DNA of 64,000 bases. It comes from Bacteroidales bacterium. GTDB lineage: Bacteria > Bacteroidota > Bacteroidia > Bacteroidales > VadinHA17. Where the stretch lies: NCBI GenBank assembly GCA_017999895.1, contig JAGNKY010000002.1, positions 124,001-188,000 on the forward strand, given 5' to 3'. This document shows, in pieces, positions 44,952-52,882 of the stretch (the first letter of the stretch is position 1; each line of letters begins with the position of its first letter). The notes under the pieces were generated by a model. The model saw only the letters and a program-made list of their open reading frames with translations. It made no database searches and was not told where the DNA came from. Position numbers and translations under genes: made by a program.

Positions 44952-44979
44952 GAATATTGAATATTGAATATCGAATATC
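44952..44979. repeat. Heptamer tandem repeat (GAATATT/GAATATC x4)
   Basis: Four adjacent 7-base units, two GAATATT then two GAATATC, upstream of the SRAP gene. Two more heptamers (ATTAAAG x2) follow at 44984-44997. Confidence 0.9.
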
Positions 44980-45030
44980 GAAAATTAAAGATTAAAGATT
45001 ACACATTATATATTAAACATATAAATTGTT

Positions 45031-46335
45031 TTATTTCATAGAGATATCATCCGATAGTGGAGAATGAATCTGGAATGCAAAAAGGTCTCGTTCAGGCCAA
45101 TTATGTATTTTCGAAATTGCATTAGTCATGAAATAATTTACTTCGGTTGAAATTTCAGGTCCATTCCAGCAGCTTGTATTAAGCAGGATAGCCCAGACAG
45201 TGCCGTCGGATTGGTGCTTAACCATACCTGCTGTGCCAGGGAAAGAGCCGGTCCTCCACCATGTTCCGTCCGGTATAGTTGCCTTCCATCCTGCAGGTGC
45301 ATAGCCGTTTTGTATATTTGTCATGAATTCGACCGATTCTTTGCTCAGGATATCTTTTTCTGTATTACATCCATCAATAGCCAGTACAAATTTCACGAGA
45401 TCGGTTGCAGTTGCAACCCATGCTCCTGCTGCACCGAGAGATTCAATATCATTTCCACCGTAGGATGCCGGGAGCAGTTCTCCTGTTCCATAAACCGACG
45501 GTTTTAAAACAGCATCATCGGGCTCATAATAAGAAACCTCGAACGGCAGTTTTTCCTTTTTTAGATTATGTGCCAGACACATGTCGTAAATGCCTGCCGG
45601 TTCCAGTAGATTCTTCCGGCAATAAACTTCATAGGGCATTCCTGCAACCTTTTCAATCACCAGGCCCAGTATAGCATATCCCAGATTTGAATAAGAGCGG
45701 CCAGTGCCAGGTGTATAATGAAGATTCTTATTAAGTGCAAAACGGACAATCGTTTTAGTATCCACTGGAGGGGAAATGCCCATCTCCTTTGCAACAACAA
45801 GAGGCATGAACATCTGGTCACCCCATCTCGTAGTCCATCCGCCTTCATGGGCAAGTAAATGAGCAACTGTTATATTGTACACTCTTTTGTCTTTAGGGTT
45901 GCTATAAAAATTGTCATTAAGGATACCGCCTGGTCCGAAGACTTTATCGAATACTGAAATTTTCCCTTCTTCCTGCAGTTTCATAATTGCTGCAGCGGTG
46001 ACGAGTTTCGAAATACTTGCTATTCTGAAGCGGTTGTAAGGTTGCACAGGTTCATGCAATGTACTATCGGCATAACCAAAACCCTTTGCGTAAACAAGTT
46101 TCCCATCTTTTGCAACTGCTATTGAAGCTCCTACTATATTCCATCTGCGAATAAATCTTTTTATAACTTTTTCAAATCCATCAAATTCAGGGTCATTAGA
46201 AAGATCATTTGAAAGTCTTATATTACCCGGAACCAATTTTTCTGTGAAATGATAATCATTTTCAACTGCTTCCTGACCGTATCCTGCCAGAAGTGCCAGA
46301 ATTACAACAAATAATAATTTGACAGTTTTTTTCAA
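45031..46335 (-). CDS. Serine hydrolase of the class C beta-lactamase type
   Basis: A 434-residue exported protein starting at TTG (signal peptide about 1-20, then VENDY). The class C-like motifs are SxxK in RIASISKLVTAAA, YSN in RSYSNLGYAILG, and a C-terminal GTWWRTGSFPG region in the place of KTG. These are typical of beta-lactamase family C and related esterases/D-alanyl-peptidases. A role in beta-lactam resistance cannot be inferred; substrates could be peptidoglycan or esters. A -7-like box lies at 46361. Confidence 0.9.
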   Translation of the reverse strand: MKKTVKLLFVVILALLAGYGQEAVENDYHFTEKLVPGNIRLSNDLSNDPEFDGFEKVIKRFIRRWNIVGASIAVAKDGKLVYAKGFGYADSTLHEPVQPYNRFRIASISKLVTAAAIMKLQEEGKISVFDKVFGPGGILNDNFYSNPKDKRVYNITVAHLLAHEGGWTTRWGDQMFMPLVVAKEMGISPPVDTKTIVRFALNKNLHYTPGTGRSYSNLGYAILGLVIEKVAGMPYEVYCRKNLLEPAGIYDMCLAHNLKKEKLPFEVSYYEPDDAVLKPSVYGTGELLPASYGGNDIESLGAAGAWVATATDLVKFVLAIDGCNTEKDILSKESVEFMTNIQNGYAPAGWKATIPDGTWWRTGSFPGTAGMVKHQSDGTVWAILLNTSCWNGPEISTEVNYFMTNAISKIHNWPERDLFAFQIHSPLSDDISMK

Positions 46336-46360
46336 AACACTTATTTAATTTTAATTAATG

Positions 46361-46368
46361 CAAAAATA
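46361..46368 (-). promoter_or_regulatory. Predicted -7 element (TATTTTTG) for the serine hydrolase gene
   Basis: TAnnTTTG match, 25 bases before the TTG start. Confidence 0.3.
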
Positions 46369-46445
46369 AAAAATATCGCAAAAAAAAATTATTTGTTATA
46401 TTAATTAACTTAGTTCCTGTATGTCAAAAATATAAACTAAATTAA

Positions 46446-46453
46446 TACCTTTG
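46446..46453 (+). promoter_or_regulatory. Predicted -7 element (TACCTTTG) just before the ankyrin-repeat gene
   Basis: TAnnTTTG match ending 4 bases before the ATG at 46458, consistent with a transcript starting at or near the ATG. Confidence 0.35.
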
Positions 46454-46457
46454 TGTT

Positions 46458-47918
46458 ATGCCTATGATAGCCTCAACATATCTAAGAAAGACTATCACCC
46501 TTATGCTGTTTTTATGTGCATTTTGCAGATCTATGCCACAGGAAAATGAACAGGAGGAAGGTGATACTCTTAAATACGAAAATATATTGAGAGGCCCTGA
46601 CGTTGAATTTAACTTGAATTACAATCTGTTGACAGCGTCGGCCGAAGGGGATGTTATTGGGATAGAATGGTTGATTAGACATGGTGCAGATGTTAAAACT
46701 TCTACAAACGAAGGGGCGACTGCGCTCCATTTCGCAACGGCAAATGATAAACCCGATGCAGTGAGAGTTCTTCTTGAAAATGGTGCCGATCCTGATGTTT
46801 TATCAAACTATTCCGAAGCGCCTCTCCACATAGCTGCAAAAAACAATTATCTCGAAATAGCTGAAATATTGGCACTTTATGGAGCCAATGTCAATATTAC
46901 CGACAGGTTCGGTGCAACTCCGCTTCATTATGCGGCTGCATACGGCTATCTTGAAATGGTTGATATGTTGTTATATTATGAAGCGGCCACATATATCAAA
47001 GACAAAGATGGAACCACTCCTCTTATGGCTGCAATTTGGGCAGGACATGCAGATATTGCAGACCTTCTTATTCAAAACGGTGCAAATTTTTCGGAAAAAG
47101 ATAAAGACGGATTTACTCCTTTTCTGATTGCAGCCCAGAATGGCGATACTCTGATAATGGAGCTTCTTCTTAAACGATTTGTAAATATTTATGAAACTAA
47201 TAATTATGGTTACAATGCTCTATGTCTGGCAACTAAATCGAATCATATTGAAGCTGTTAAATATCTTTTAAAAAAGGGGAACAGCTGGATAAGTGAAAAT
47301 ACAAACTCGGTCAATCCTTATGAAGTTGCTATAACTTATGGCAGAAAAGAAATAGCGAAAATATTGGAAGAAAACAATATAACCGCTGTTTCAAAAAATA
47401 GAATAGACCATATAAACTTTCTACCTGAAACAAAATTTTGTCTTCACGATTATTACACAGGGGTTTCAATATCTCTGAAGGAAATATCGCGAAATATCGG
47501 ATTTATTTTTGGATATGATTTTAAACCTGCTTATTCTCGTGTATTAATGAAAGTCTCAGATGATATATTCTATCAATATATGGATAAAAGTTCTCTGATA
47601 TACTCTGGTGTTTTTAAAGATTTTGCTGTTACCGACAATCCGCTTGGCGGCAACTGGTTTTTTTCAATCTCTCTTGCCGGTGGATATTTCTTAGGAAATA
47701 AGCTTAAAGGGACGGATATTGTTCCCGGTAACAAACTTAAAATTATTCCGGCAGCTGGAATGAAATGGTTTAAGAATAACTTTAGTTTGCAATTTAATGC
47801 AGAATATTATAGTCTTCCATTTTATAGAATTGGTCCGATATGGATCAAAGCAGGTATTGGTTACAATATGTTTTTCAATCAGATAAGAGCACCAGGAAAA
47901 ATAATAAAGTGGTACTGA
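46458..47918 (+). CDS. Exported ankyrin-repeat protein with C-terminal barrel-like domain
   Basis: A 486-residue protein. Residues 1-30 contain a signal-like hydrophobic stretch (TLMLFLCAFC). About eight ankyrin repeats fill residues 53-320, including GATALHFATANDK, SEAPLHIAAKNNYLEIAEIL and GATPLHYAAAYGY. The last 160 residues differ: they alternate like a membrane barrel (GVSISLKEISRNIGFIFGY, FSISLAGGYFLGNK, FSLQFNAEYYSL, IKAGIGYNMFF) and end in the aromatic KWY typical of outer-membrane proteins. The repeat domain would thus face the periplasm, joined to a small outer-membrane anchor. It is followed 7 bases later by a lipoprotein gene, so the two form an operon. I know of no function for this combination. 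Confidence 0.85.
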   Translation: MPMIASTYLRKTITLMLFLCAFCRSMPQENEQEEGDTLKYENILRGPDVEFNLNYNLLTASAEGDVIGIEWLIRHGADVKTSTNEGATALHFATANDKPDAVRVLLENGADPDVLSNYSEAPLHIAAKNNYLEIAEILALYGANVNITDRFGATPLHYAAAYGYLEMVDMLLYYEAATYIKDKDGTTPLMAAIWAGHADIADLLIQNGANFSEKDKDGFTPFLIAAQNGDTLIMELLLKRFVNIYETNNYGYNALCLATKSNHIEAVKYLLKKGNSWISENTNSVNPYEVAITYGRKEIAKILEENNITAVSKNRIDHINFLPETKFCLHDYYTGVSISLKEISRNIGFIFGYDFKPAYSRVLMKVSDDIFYQYMDKSSLIYSGVFKDFAVTDNPLGGNWFFSISLAGGYFLGNKLKGTDIVPGNKLKIIPAAGMKWFKNNFSLQFNAEYYSLPFYRIGPIWIKAGIGYNMFFNQIRAPGKIIKWY

Positions 47919-47925
47919 AATATTT

Positions 47926-48357
47926 ATGAAAAAATATATAAGTTATATCCTTTTCATCTTTCTTGCAGTCGTTTTTTCATGCGATGAGAACCCTTTATTA
48001 ATTAGTTGTGATGAGTGTAGCGAAACTGAACCTGATTATGCTACTTTGAGAATAAAACTGGACAAAAATATCAGGAATGAATTTTCACCTTCGGTTGTGG
48101 TAAGAATTTATGAAGGAAAACTGGAAGATAATATTCTTATTGATAGCTATTATGTGCCAGCTTCTGATTGTAAAATAAATGTTGCACTGAATAAAAAATA
48201 TACTGTAACAGCAACTTATACTGACGAGAGAGGAATAGTTTATATTGCAGTTGATTCAGCATATCCGAGAGTAAAATATGAAAAGACCCAATGCAAAGAT
48301 CCCTGTTATTATGTTTATGACAAAACTATTAATTTGAGGATTAAATATAGAAATTAA
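47926..48357 (+). CDS. Small lipoprotein, partner of the ankyrin-repeat protein
   Basis: A 143-residue lipoprotein with leader and lipobox VVFSC, then a Cys-rich start (SCDECSET) and a beta-rich body with RIYEGKLEDNILIDSYYV and KKYTVTATYTDERG. The pattern resembles an immunoglobulin-like or transthyretin-like fold. It starts 7 bases after the ankyrin-repeat gene, so both are probably co-expressed and may work at the outer membrane together. No named family is recognised. Confidence 0.8.
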   Translation: MKKYISYILFIFLAVVFSCDENPLLISCDECSETEPDYATLRIKLDKNIRNEFSPSVVVRIYEGKLEDNILIDSYYVPASDCKINVALNKKYTVTATYTDERGIVYIAVDSAYPRVKYEKTQCKDPCYYVYDKTINLRIKYRN

Positions 48358-48369
48358 TAAGTGTCATAT

Positions 48370-49143
48370 CTACACTTTTTCTCCAGATAAAACCCTTCTT
48401 AACTCCTTTGGAGTAATATTTGTCTCAAGTTCCCCTGCTTCGGCCAGGCTTATCCGGCCTGTTTCTTCCGATACAACAATAACAAGAGCATCGGTTTTTT
48501 CGGAAATTCCGAGAGCAGCTCTATGTCTCATACCATAATCACTTGAAATATTTGTCTGTTCGGTTATAGGAAGCGGACATCGTGCGGCGATTATCTGTCC
48601 GCGTTCTATAAGAACGGCGCCGTCGTGAAGAGGAGTGTTTTTTGAAAAAATTGTTTCAAGGAGTTCAGAACTTATTAAGGAATTAAGTTTTTTACCGCCC
48701 TCGGTCCATGGTTCAAGTGTTCCTTTACGACCTATAACAATAAGAGCGCCTGTCTTTTTCCGGGCTAGCGATTCCACAGCACGAACTATCTCTTCAATAT
48801 TATGCGGGCTTTCTTTCGGGGAATTCCTTTCGAAAAGATATTTTAAACCAGGTAAATGTTTATTGTAAATATATTTGTTGCCCGTTATTAATAAAAATCT
48901 TCTTATCTCCTGCTGAAAAACAATTATAAGTGCAATTACGCCAACGCCTATTACCTGGCCAAGAAGAGTGCTCATGAGCTCAAGGTTTAAGGCCTTGACA
49001 AGAAGCCAAAAAATATAAATAAAAAAAATTGTTATAAATATGCTCAGTGCAGGAGTACCTTTGATAAGCTGGTAAAGCTGGTAGAACAGAAAAGCTACAA
49101 GGAAAATATCAACTATATCTAAAAATGCAATTTTGAAAGGCAT
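48370..49143 (-). CDS. cdaA: Diadenylate cyclase CdaA
   Basis: A 257-residue membrane enzyme that makes c-di-AMP from two ATP. Three N-terminal helices (about 10-30, 32-52 and 58-78) anchor the DAC domain (about 105-245). The catalytic motifs are Asp174 in HDGAVLIERG (DGA) and Arg206-His207-Arg208 in GMRHRAALG (RHR). folP lies 17 bases upstream on the same strand, an arrangement often seen in Bacteroidota, so both are probably transcribed together. c-di-AMP usually controls potassium, turgor and wall homeostasis; the receptors are not in this window. Confidence 0.95.
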   Translation of the reverse strand: MPFKIAFLDIVDIFLVAFLFYQLYQLIKGTPALSIFITIFFIYIFWLLVKALNLELMSTLLGQVIGVGVIALIIVFQQEIRRFLLITGNKYIYNKHLPGLKYLFERNSPKESPHNIEEIVRAVESLARKKTGALIVIGRKGTLEPWTEGGKKLNSLISSELLETIFSKNTPLHDGAVLIERGQIIAARCPLPITEQTNISSDYGMRHRAALGISEKTDALVIVVSEETGRISLAEAGELETNITPKELRRVLSGEKV

Positions 49144-49160
49144 CCAAATAAATTTAAATT

Positions 49161-50024
49161 TTACAATAACACAATTTTTTCCTCTTCCATAACTCTTAAT
49201 ACAAGCTCGCGGGTCTGTACGGCTTCTTTTACATCATGAACCCGAATTATATCGGCTCCATTCAACAATGCAATAGTATTCAATACGGTTGTACCATTGA
49301 GAGCCTCATCAGGGGTAATACCAAGTGTCTTCCATATCACCGATTTTCTTGATACTCCAACAAGTACAGGCAACCCGGTAATACTGAACTCCTTTAATCG
49401 TCGTAAAATTTCGAAGTTATGCTCAGCAGTTTTCCCAAAACCTATACCTGGATCAACTATTATATCATTAACACCGGCCGATTGAAGAGTTACAATCTTC
49501 TCCCCCATCCACATAAGAATTTCTGCCACAACGTCTTCATAAACAGGATTAATTTGCATATTGGCAGGAGTTCCTTTCATATGCATTATTATATATGGCA
49601 CCTTGAGTTGCTTAACAAGCGAAAACATTTCTTTGTCGAGTTCACCCCCGGAAATATCATTGATTATATGAGCACCACATAATGTTATCGCTTCATAAGC
49701 AACTTCAGCCCTGAAAGTATCAACAGAAATCAAAGCATCAGGAAATAACCCGGAAATAATTCTTATTGCAGGTAAAACTCTTTTCTTTTCCTCTTCAATA
49801 GTTATTATGTCTGCGCCCGGCCGGGAAGAATAACCGCCAACATCAATAAAATCGGCACCTTCAGATAGCATCTTACGTGCTGTTTCGAGTATTTCCTTTT
49901 CATCTTTGCGACAACTGCCTGAATAAAATGAATCGGGAGTGACATTAATAACTCCCATTATTTTCGGCCTCTGGAGGTCAATAAGTCTTCCTTTGACATT
50001 TATATATCTCGATTTTCTGAACAT
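49161..50024 (-). CDS. folP: Dihydropteroate synthase
   Basis: A 287-residue TIM-barrel enzyme of folate synthesis that joins p-aminobenzoate to the pterin pyrophosphate. Landmarks are IMGVINVTPDSFYSG near the start, DVGGYSSRPGA, NDISGG, and DPGIGFGKTAEHN. The frame reaches TTG at 50039, but the ATG at 50024 is preferred because a -7 element at 50037-50044 would overlap the longer start. It is the first gene of a folP-cdaA unit, divergent from tmk. It is the target of sulfonamides in the family. Confidence 0.95.
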   Translation of the reverse strand: MFRKSRYINVKGRLIDLQRPKIMGVINVTPDSFYSGSCRKDEKEILETARKMLSEGADFIDVGGYSSRPGADIITIEEEKKRVLPAIRIISGLFPDALISVDTFRAEVAYEAITLCGAHIINDISGGELDKEMFSLVKQLKVPYIIMHMKGTPANMQINPVYEDVVAEILMWMGEKIVTLQSAGVNDIIVDPGIGFGKTAEHNFEILRRLKEFSITGLPVLVGVSRKSVIWKTLGITPDEALNGTTVLNTIALLNGADIIRVHDVKEAVQTRELVLRVMEEEKIVLL

Positions 50025-50036
50025 CGCCTTAAAATC

Positions 50037-50044
50037 CAAATGTA
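50037..50044 (-). promoter_or_regulatory. Predicted -7 element (TACATTTG) for folP-cdaA
   Basis: TAnnTTTG match, 12 bases before the folP ATG at 50024. Confidence 0.4.
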
Positions 50045-50170
50045 ATTAAATTTTTTTTCTCCTATTCAATCATCTATTAACCATCTCTCCCCTTCTACCT
50101 ATTCCGCTCCCTTCAAATCTTCCCTTTCTTCTATTAATATTTCTCACTTTTTTCTTTCGCTCTCCATTAT

Positions 50171-50178
50171 TACATTTG
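50171..50178 (+). promoter_or_regulatory. Predicted -7 element (TACATTTG) for the tmk operon
   Basis: TAnnTTTG match, 16 bases before the tmk ATG, at the end of a pyrimidine-rich spacer. Confidence 0.4.
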
Positions 50179-50194
50179 TATTCAAACTTTTTTA

Positions 50195-50881
50195 ATGAAG
50201 CTTTTTGTTATAGAAGGCCTTGACGGTTCAGGAAAAACGACCCAGATAAAATTACTCAAAGATTTTTTTGAGGAGCAAGGACTCTTATCTGAGCATATTC
50301 ATTTTCCCAGAACTGATACTCCCTGGTTTGGCGAACTTATTGCACGTTTTCTCAGGGGTGAATTTGGGTCACTGAATAAAGTTGATCCATATCTTGTCGC
50401 AATGTTATATGCCGGCGACCGAAAAGATGCTGCTCCATTAATAAACGAATGGCTTAATGAAAATAAAGCAGTGTTGATAGACCGTTATACTTATTCAAAT
50501 ATTGCATATCAATGTGCAAAAATTAAAGATAAAGAAGGACAAAATAAACTGAAAAACTGGATATTTAAACTTGAATTTGAATATTTTGCCATTCCAAAGC
50601 CATCGATAAACATTTTCCTTGATGTGCCATTCTATTTCACTAAAGATAAACTTACTTCAGGGCGCAACGGAAGTGATAGAAAATATCTCAACGGTCAGAA
50701 CGATATACATGAAAGTAATTTAATATTCCAAATGCGAGTTCGCGAAATGTATCTTAAAGTTGCTGAAAACGATCCATCACTTACAGTTATAAACTGTGCC
50801 GATTCGGACGGACGTATGCTTTGTCCCGAAAAAATATTCGGAATGATCACTGAACTTCTTAAAGAAAAAGAATTAATATGA
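50195..50881 (+). CDS. tmk: Thymidylate kinase
   Basis: A 228-residue cytoplasmic kinase that phosphorylates dTMP to dTDP. P-loop VIEGLDGSGKTTQIK at the start (about 5-18), dTMP-binding FPRTDTPWFG and the catalytic DRYTYSNIAYQ segment are present. It is slightly longer than the usual 200-215 residues. It is the first gene of an operon with the BT_3928-type gene (4-base ATGA overlap), tpiA, the 1494-aa protein gene and rsmE. Confidence 0.93.
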   Translation: MKLFVIEGLDGSGKTTQIKLLKDFFEEQGLLSEHIHFPRTDTPWFGELIARFLRGEFGSLNKVDPYLVAMLYAGDRKDAAPLINEWLNENKAVLIDRYTYSNIAYQCAKIKDKEGQNKLKNWIFKLEFEYFAIPKPSINIFLDVPFYFTKDKLTSGRNGSDRKYLNGQNDIHESNLIFQMRVREMYLKVAENDPSLTVINCADSDGRMLCPEKIFGMITELLKEKELI

Positions 50882-51993
50882 TATTAAAGACTTTAAAGGT
50901 TCTTTTGAGGATAATTACCGGCGCTGTTTTTATTTTTTCCGGAACAGTAAAAGCTATTGATCCTATGGGTTCGGCTTTTAAATTCTCGGACTATTTCTCA
51001 GCATTCGGCATTGATTTTCTTCAGCCTTTAAGCCTTCCTTTGGCTATCATTCTATGTCTTGCTGAATTTATCTCAGGCTTTGCAGTTTTGACTGGAATAA
51101 GATACAGAGAGGGATTGTTAGGCATATTGATTCTGATGGCTATTTTTACCCCGCTCACTCTTGTTCTTGCAATTACCAACCCTGTGACGGATTGTGGTTG
51201 TTTCGGCGATGCCGTTAAACTTACCAACTGGCAAACTTTTGAAAAAAATATTCTGCTTTCGGCATTCATCGTGATACTTTTCTTTGACAAGAATAAAACT
51301 CACGGATTTTTAATTGATAAACCAACAAAGGGATGGCTTACAATAGCTGCAGTTTCATTAATTTTTCTCGGATTTACCTTTTATAATCTTATTTACCTCC
51401 CTGTTATAGATTTTCTTCCATATAAAAAAGGTAATAATTTAAAAGAGCTGATGACTATCCCTGAAGGAGCACCGGCACCTGTTTTTAAAACGACGTTTAT
51501 TTATGAAAAAAATGGAATAAGGAAGGAATTTTCTCTTGATGATTATCCGGCAAACGATACAACCTGGAAATTCGTTGACCAGAAGTCGATTATGATAAAA
51601 AAAGGATATGAACCGCCGGTTCACGACTTTGCAATAATAACAATCGACGGCAAAGATATAACCGATTCGGTTTTGAATAACCAGGGATACTCTTTGCTTA
51701 TGATATCACGCAAACTTGAGCAGGCCAAAGCCGAAAGAATAGAAAAAGGCCTCGAAACTGGCAGAAAATGCATCGCTCAAGGAATCGATTTTTATATACT
51801 TACGTCGTCTGAGACTGAAAAAGTAAAAAAATTTGATAACGGGCTTAAATTTTGCCTTGCCGATGAAACGACACTAAAGACAATGATGCGAACGAATCCT
51901 GGATATATAATGTTGAAAAACGGTGTTGTTACAGGAAAATGGTCATGGGCAAATCTGCCTGACAATATTGAAAAATTAATAAAACAAAAATAA
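50878..51993 (+). CDS. BT_3928 family protein (DoxX-like membrane protein with C-terminal periplasmic-type domain)
   Basis: A 371-residue membrane protein. The N-terminal half (about 1-165) has four to five helices and the DoxX-like motif TGAVFIFSGTVKAIDPMGSAFKF, plus DCGCFGDAVKLTNW, which is the family landmark and may carry redox Cys residues. The C-terminal half is soluble and thioredoxin-fold-like in character. Its start overlaps the tmk stop by four bases (ATGA), and tpiA follows 30 bases later, matching the conserved Bacteroidales arrangement of this family. Function is unproven; a membrane thiol-redox role is an inference. Confidence 0.9.
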   Translation: MILKTLKVLLRIITGAVFIFSGTVKAIDPMGSAFKFSDYFSAFGIDFLQPLSLPLAIILCLAEFISGFAVLTGIRYREGLLGILILMAIFTPLTLVLAITNPVTDCGCFGDAVKLTNWQTFEKNILLSAFIVILFFDKNKTHGFLIDKPTKGWLTIAAVSLIFLGFTFYNLIYLPVIDFLPYKKGNNLKELMTIPEGAPAPVFKTTFIYEKNGIRKEFSLDDYPANDTTWKFVDQKSIMIKKGYEPPVHDFAIITIDGKDITDSVLNNQGYSLLMISRKLEQAKAERIEKGLETGRKCIAQGIDFYILTSSETEKVKKFDNGLKFCLADETTLKTMMRTNPGYIMLKNGVVTGKWSWANLPDNIEKLIKQK

Positions 51994-52023
51994 CTAATTA
52001 TAATTCATTAACTTAAAATTACT

Positions 52024-52782
52024 ATGAGAAAAAAAATTGTAGCCGGAAACTGGAAGATGAATATGGAATTAAATGCAGGATTAGAACTTGCGACCGGAAT
52101 AAAGAATTATTTCCAAAACAAAAAAACAAATGCTCAGGTTGTGTTATGCACTCCTTTTATTCATCTTGCTCCGCTGAAGGAAATACTCCAGAATAGTGAT
52201 ATTGGCTGGGGGGCACAGAATTGTCATTCGGAACCTTCAGGTGCATTTACAGGAGAGATATCGTGTGGAATGATCAAAAGTACAGGTGCAGGATATGTTA
52301 TTATAGGACATTCGGAACGAAGAACATATTTCAAAGAAGATGATGAATTCCTGAACAAAAAGGTAAAACTCGCAGTTGCAACAGGTTTAAATGTTATTTT
52401 TTGCTGCGGTGAGGTTCTTTCCGAACGCAAATCTGAAATCCATTTCGATGTTGTAAGGAATCAACTCGAAAAAGGTATTTTCAATCTTTCCAGAGAAGAA
52501 ATGAAGAATGTAATTATAGCTTACGAACCTGTTTGGGCTATAGGCACAGGGTTAACCGCAACACCTGCTCAGGCACAGGAAATGCATGGCTATATAAGAA
52601 AATTAGTAGCTGAAAAATACGGAAAGGATTTTGCTGAAGAATTAACTATTCTTTACGGAGGAAGTTGCAAAGCTTCAAATGCTAAAGAATTATTCGATAT
52701 GCCCGATGTAGATGGGGGACTTATTGGTGGTGCCTCGCTGAAAAAAGAGGAGTTTTGTGCAATAGTCGAAGCTGTCAATTGA
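52024..52782 (+). CDS. tpiA: Triosephosphate isomerase
   Basis: A 252-residue glycolytic enzyme interconverting dihydroxyacetone phosphate and glyceraldehyde 3-phosphate. It has the expected GNWKMN (catalytic Lys), GHSERR (catalytic His), AYEPVWAIGTGLTA (catalytic Glu and loop 6) and ILYGGSCKASNA. Length is typical. It sits in the tmk-BT_3928-tpiA run, with the 1494-aa exported protein gene 100 bases downstream. Confidence 0.97.
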   Translation: MRKKIVAGNWKMNMELNAGLELATGIKNYFQNKKTNAQVVLCTPFIHLAPLKEILQNSDIGWGAQNCHSEPSGAFTGEISCGMIKSTGAGYVIIGHSERRTYFKEDDEFLNKKVKLAVATGLNVIFCCGEVLSERKSEIHFDVVRNQLEKGIFNLSREEMKNVIIAYEPVWAIGTGLTATPAQAQEMHGYIRKLVAEKYGKDFAEELTILYGGSCKASNAKELFDMPDVDGGLIGGASLKKEEFCAIVEAVN

Positions 52783-52882
52783 TTGGATATTTTAATTGAC
52801 AATTTTATGTTTTATGACTAATTTCGTTAAAAAGCATTTTTCAAGTAGTTAGGAAATTTCTGATCCGATAAATCTTTTACTG

